From: Gammaproteobacteria bacterium
Lineage (GTDB): Bacteria > Pseudomonadota > Gammaproteobacteria > UBA9214
DNA: 8,020 bases
Assembly (NCBI GenBank): GCA_030599705.1
Contig: JAUVNM010000068.1
Coordinates: 1-8,020 of the forward strand
Direction of reading: 5' to 3'
In this document: one piece after another, positions 5,290-8,020 of the stretch
How the letters are laid out: the number at the start of each line of letters is the position of its first letter
Numbering within the stretch: position 1 is the first letter of the stretch
Notes under the pieces: model-generated
Databases searched by the model: none
The model's input: the letters and a program-made list of their open reading frames with translations, nothing else
What the model was told of the DNA's origin: nothing
Translations under genes and position numbers: made by a program

Positions 5290-6062
5290 CCGTTACCCTC
5301 AACAGATTTTCGGTTCTTGTTCTTGCACTCGTGTTGTCGGCCTGTGCAGCCACACCGGAGGAGCAGCGCACTGAAAAGCGTCTGCTACGGGCTTCCAAGG
5401 CCAACACAGAGCTTGGCCTGGCCTATATGCGGGAAGGTCATCTGGAAACGGCAGAGGGCAAGCTGAAGAAGGCCATTGAGCAGGATCCGGACTCCGTGCG
5501 CGCTCATGAGGCCATTGCCGTACTCTATGGCAGTATTGATGAGAGTGAGAGAGCAATGAAACACTTCAAAAAGGCGTTGTCCCTGAAACCGGACGATTCC
5601 CGTACACTCAACAACTATGGCTTGTACCTGTGCAAGACCGGTGATTACCTCAAGGCGGATGAGCAGTTCAACAAGGCTGCCAGTAATCCGCTGTATTCCG
5701 GGCGACTCGCTGCACTGACGAATGCGGGCGTGTGTGCAAACAAGATTCCTGATGCTGAAAAGGCGGAACAGTATTATCGTTCCGCCCTGGAAATTGATCC
5801 TGTCTATATTCCCGCCTTGCTGAACATGGTCCAAATGAACTATACACAGGGTAACTACATGAGTGCCCGTGGTTACCTGCAACGCTACGAGCAGGTGGCC
5901 CCGTACAGTGCCGAGAGCCTGTGGCTGGGTGTGCGTGTAGAGGATGCGTTGAAAGACAGAAATGCATCCGGCCGCTATGGCCTGTTGCTGAAGAATAATT
6001 TTCCGGACGCCACCCAGACAAAGCGTCTGCAGGAGTGGGAGAATGAGCGCCGGAACCGGTAA
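5286..6062 (+). CDS. pilW: Type IV pilus biogenesis/stability lipoprotein PilW (PilF), TPR pilotin
   Basis: This is the outer-membrane pilotin family (PilF in Pseudomonas, PilW in Neisseria) that localises and helps assemble the PilQ secretin for type IV pili. The 258-residue product is close to the about 250 expected. It starts with a lipoprotein signal: basic Arg7, hydrophobic 8-19 and lipobox LSAC with lipidated Cys20. The residues after Cys20 are Ala-Ala, which predicts transport to the outer membrane. The mature part is a tandem TPR array: repeats at about 39-72 (ANTELGLAYMREGHLETAE), 73-106 (AHEAIAVLYGSIDESERAM), 107-140 (TLNNYGLYLCKTGDYLKAD), 143-176 (ALTNAGVCANKIPDAEKAE) and 177-210, with a probable degenerate sixth near the C-terminus. 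TLNNYG(L/W)YLC is a PilF hallmark. AGGAAA at 5273-5278 serves as Shine-Dalgarno inside rlmN. It overlaps rodZ by 20 bases. The pil machinery itself is outside the window. Confidence 0.93.
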   Translation: MTVTLNRFSVLVLALVLSACAATPEEQRTEKRLLRASKANTELGLAYMREGHLETAEGKLKKAIEQDPDSVRAHEAIAVLYGSIDESERAMKHFKKALSLKPDDSRTLNNYGLYLCKTGDYLKADEQFNKAASNPLYSGRLAALTNAGVCANKIPDAEKAEQYYRSALEIDPVYIPALLNMVQMNYTQGNYMSARGYLQRYEQVAPYSAESLWLGVRVEDALKDRNASGRYGLLLKNNFPDATQTKRLQEWENERRNR

Positions 6063-6561
6063 CAGCAACGGCAAGAAAAGTGCAGGCCACAGAGCGATCG
6101 GCGCACGACTCCGCGATGCGCGCATTGCGCACAAACTGAAACCGGAGACGGTGGCGGAAGAACTGCACCTTGACGCGGAGATTATCCGGGCAATCGAGAG
6201 CGGTGACATGGCGGCATTGCCGGCACCCATCTTTGTCCAGGGTTACGTGCGCAGCTATGCGCGCCTGGTCGGGCTGCCGGAAGATGAGCTGATCCATGAG
6301 TTTACTGCACAGTGTGCAGAACCTCCGCCTCTGTCGGTAGTTCGCGCGGACGAACAGCGGCCGCTGTTACGCCTGCCCTCGGCACGGCTGATTCGTAACG
6401 TGATATTGATCATGCTCGGTATCATCATGCTGTGGCTGGCTTATCCGTTTGTTGAAAGGCTGGTTACTTCGCAGGGTGAGGAAGCAACAGAGCAGGTTCC
6501 GGGGCGGCTGGAACTGCCGCCTGAATTTGACAGCGAACAACCATCCGATCCTTCCGGCTGA
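6043..6561 (+). CDS. rodZ: RodZ-like cell-shape protein, short form lacking the periplasmic C-terminal domain
   Basis: RodZ is a bitopic inner-membrane protein whose cytoplasmic helix-turn-helix domain binds MreB and couples it to the elongasome. The 172-residue product has the HTH domain (about 18-80: IGARLRDARIAHKLKPETVA, EIIRAIESGDMAALP, then FVQGYVRSYARLVGL at 64-78, the family signature). A linker (81-117) and one strongly hydrophobic segment (about 119-137, NVILIMLGIIMLWLAYPFV) follow, then a short acidic, proline-containing periplasmic tail ending EQPSDPSG. Typical gammaproteobacterial RodZ is about 300 residues or more because of a C-terminal DUF4115 beta domain, which is absent; only 59 bases separate this stop from hisS, so it is not hidden in another frame. 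The ATG at 6043 lies inside pilW with AGGAG at 6031-6035, 7 bases away. It could be a naturally short form or a remnant of a deletion. Confidence 0.88.
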   Translation: MSAGTGNSNGKKSAGHRAIGARLRDARIAHKLKPETVAEELHLDAEIIRAIESGDMAALPAPIFVQGYVRSYARLVGLPEDELIHEFTAQCAEPPPLSVVRADEQRPLLRLPSARLIRNVILIMLGIIMLWLAYPFVERLVTSQGEEATEQVPGRLELPPEFDSEQPSDPSG

Positions 6562-6620
6562 CTGGCATCTGCCCGGCGCGGTATTGGCATTCACAAAGCA
6601 GGAAAACCGGAAACAGGCAT

Positions 6621-7907
6621 ATGGGCAAGACCCTGCAGGCTGTACGGGGGATGAATGATATCCTGCCGGACCAGACATCGGCATGGCAGCACCTTGAAGG
6701 GGTGCTGCGTGACGTGGTCCAGGCGTATGGCTACCGTGAAATCCGTCTGCCCCTGGTCGAAAAAACCGAACTGTTCAGGCGTTCCATTGGCGCAGTCACG
6801 GATATCGTCGAGAAGGAAATGTACACCTTCGATGACCGGAATGGTGACAGCCTGACATTGCGTCCCGAGGGGACGGCGGGCTGTGTCCGTGCCTGCATGG
6901 AACACGGCATGCTGCACAACCAGGTACAGCGACTCTGGTATGCGGGGCCGATGTTCCGGCATGAACGTCCGCAGCAAGGGCGTTACCGGCAGTTTTACCA
7001 GATTGGCGTCGAGGCATTTGGCATGTCAGACCCGGATATCGACGCCGAAATGATCTTCATGACGGCGCGCATGTGGCGCTCCCTGGACCTGAAAGACGTG
7101 ACGCTGCAGATCAATTCGCTGGGTACCGCTGCTGCCCGGGCGACCTACAAAACAGCGCTGGTGGAGTATCTCCGGGGCTGTTTTGCGGAACTCGATGCTG
7201 ACAGCCAGCGGCGTCTGGACAGCAATCCCATGCGTATACTCGACAGCAAGAACCCGGCAATGGAGGCGGTCATCAGGGAAGCGCCGAAATTGCCGGATTA
7301 TCTGGATGAGGAATCCCGTGTACACTTCGCTGCGCTACGCGCATTTCTGGATGATGCGGGAATCGCGTACGCGGTCAATCCGCGCCTGGTCAGGGGGCTG
7401 GACTATTACAGCAAGACCGTTTTCGAATGGGTAACCGGCAAGCTGGGTGCGCAGGGTACCGTCTGCGCCGGCGGGCGCTTTGATGGCCTGGTCGAGTATC
7501 TCGGTGGCCGGGCAACACCGGCAATCGGTTTTGCGCTCGGGCTGGAGCGGCTGATTGCCCTGCTGCAGGTCGATGCAGTGGATCTGCCCGCACATAACCC
7601 GCATGTCTATCTGGTACTGGGCGGAGAGCAGGGGATCCGGCGCGGGATGGTTTTTGCCGGGGAACTGCGGGATGCATTGACGGGGCTGCGCCTGGAAACA
7701 AATTGCGGCAATGGCAGTTTCAAGAGCCAGTTCAAGCGCGCGGACCGGAGCGGTGCCGCTATTGCCCTGGTGATCGGGGACGATGAGGCCGCACAGGCCC
7801 AGGTCACTCTCAAGCCCTTGCGGGGTGAGGGCGATCAGCAGGTGCTGCCACAGCAGGACATCGCCAGTCATCTGGGTCAATGGCTGGGTTTGCAGCTGAA
7901 CCGGTAA
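6621..7907 (+). CDS. hisS: Histidine-tRNA ligase (HisRS, class II)
   Basis: HisRS activates histidine with ATP and charges tRNA-His in the cytoplasm. The 428-residue product matches the bacterial length (E. coli 424). The catalytic core has LQAVRGMNDILP (5-16), YGYREIRLPLVE (36-47), LRPEGTAG (80-87), motif 2 as MFRHERPQQGRYRQF (111-125) followed by YQIGVEAFG, the histidine-binding LVRGLDYYSKTVFEW (256-270), AGGRFDGLVEYLGG (283-296) and motif 3 as IGFALGLERL (302-311). The C-terminal anticodon-binding domain spans about 328-420, with FKSQFKRADRSGAAIALVIGDDE at its centre. The start at 6621 gives the canonical N-terminus; the purine-rich upstream sequence (CGGAAAC, AGG) is a modest Shine-Dalgarno. 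It follows rodZ by 59 bases, where ispG is usually found in between. All catalytic motifs look intact. Confidence 0.97.
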   Translation: MGKTLQAVRGMNDILPDQTSAWQHLEGVLRDVVQAYGYREIRLPLVEKTELFRRSIGAVTDIVEKEMYTFDDRNGDSLTLRPEGTAGCVRACMEHGMLHNQVQRLWYAGPMFRHERPQQGRYRQFYQIGVEAFGMSDPDIDAEMIFMTARMWRSLDLKDVTLQINSLGTAAARATYKTALVEYLRGCFAELDADSQRRLDSNPMRILDSKNPAMEAVIREAPKLPDYLDEESRVHFAALRAFLDDAGIAYAVNPRLVRGLDYYSKTVFEWVTGKLGAQGTVCAGGRFDGLVEYLGGRATPAIGFALGLERLIALLQVDAVDLPAHNPHVYLVLGGEQGIRRGMVFAGELRDALTGLRLETNCGNGSFKSQFKRADRSGAAIALVIGDDEAAQAQVTLKPLRGEGDQQVLPQQDIASHLGQWLGLQLNR

Positions 7908-7961
7908 CCAATATATGACATCACTAATGGTACTGAACATGATATCGACCAGGCGGTGTTT

Positions 7962-8020
7962 TGTAGGAGCGGGCTTGCCCGCGAATTCATACGGTAAAAG
8001 CGAACCCTGTTCGCGGGCAA
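7962..8020. repeat. REP-type palindromic element, inverted pair (REPIN-like), cut by the right edge
   Basis: The sequence starts TGTAGGAGCGGGCTTGCC (7962-7979) and continues CGCGAA to 7985. It contains the hairpin GCGGGC-TT-GCCCGC (7969-7982). TTGCCCGCGAA at 7975-7985 recurs inverted as TTCGCGGGCAA at 8010-8020, with a 24-base interval, so two REP units face each other. The second unit should continue beyond the window to a GCCCGCTCCTACA-like end. The GTAGGAGCGGGCTTGCCCGCGAA form is the classic intergenic REP of Pseudomonas and some other gammaproteobacteria, spread by REP-associated tyrosine transposases (RAYT). It begins 54 bases after the hisS stop and may stabilise or terminate its mRNA. 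Confidence 0.85.

Noticed and set aside
6085..6095. GGCCACAGAG in rodZ as a second copy of the 3512-3569 repeat
   Set aside because: Only about nine bases match, with no paired arm, inside a coding region; chance similarity.
5385..6230. Long minus-strand open frame (281 codons) antisense to pilW and rodZ
   Set aside because: The sense strand encodes two well-recognised proteins. The antisense product has no coherent domain, so it is a mirror of codon bias.
6449..6658. Frame-shifted continuation of rodZ into the gap before hisS
   Set aside because: The alternative frame (70 codons) overlaps the rodZ 3' end and the hisS start and shows no DUF4115-like sequence; it does not restore the missing domain.

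Overview
The window looks like chromosomal DNA of a gammaproteobacterium. It carries the end of an isc iron-sulfur cluster locus (iscX), then ndk, rlmN, pilW/pilF, rodZ and hisS. This is essentially the housekeeping order I recall from Pseudomonas-type genomes (isc operon, iscX, ndk, rlmN, pilF, rodZ, ispG, hisS). The DNA is moderately GC-rich, all genes lie on the + strand, and coding density is high. A Pseudomonas-style REP element starts at the right edge. I cannot name the genus; a sulfur-oxidising, methylotrophic or otherwise autotrophic gammaproteobacterium would fit the accessory genes.

Layout: 1-159 is the C-terminal part of iscX. 160-436 is a non-coding region with a small hairpin, an AT-rich palindrome, a candidate sigma70-type promoter and a leader hairpin. 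437-3481 is a compact three-gene unit: malyl-CoA lyase (mcl) and the beta and alpha subunits of malate-CoA ligase (mtkA, mtkB). 3482-3715 is a second non-coding region, with a long imperfect inverted repeat after mtkB and a candidate promoter before ndk. 3716-7907 holds ndk, rlmN, pilW (pilF), rodZ and hisS; rlmN/pilW and pilW/rodZ overlap. 7908-8020 is non-coding and ends in an inverted pair of REP sequences cut by the window edge.

The unusual part is the mcl-mtkA-mtkB module sitting between iscX and ndk. Together the two enzymes interconvert malate, CoA and ATP with acetyl-CoA and glyoxylate through malyl-CoA, as in the serine cycle of methylotrophs. No other serine-cycle gene and no regulator is visible here, so the direction in this organism is open. 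It could cleave malate to give glyoxylate and acetyl-CoA, or run in reverse to assimilate glyoxylate (for example from phosphoglycolate salvage) while recovering ATP. Two departures from the usual housekeeping block also stand out: rodZ is short and lacks the periplasmic C-terminal domain, and ispG is missing between rodZ and hisS.
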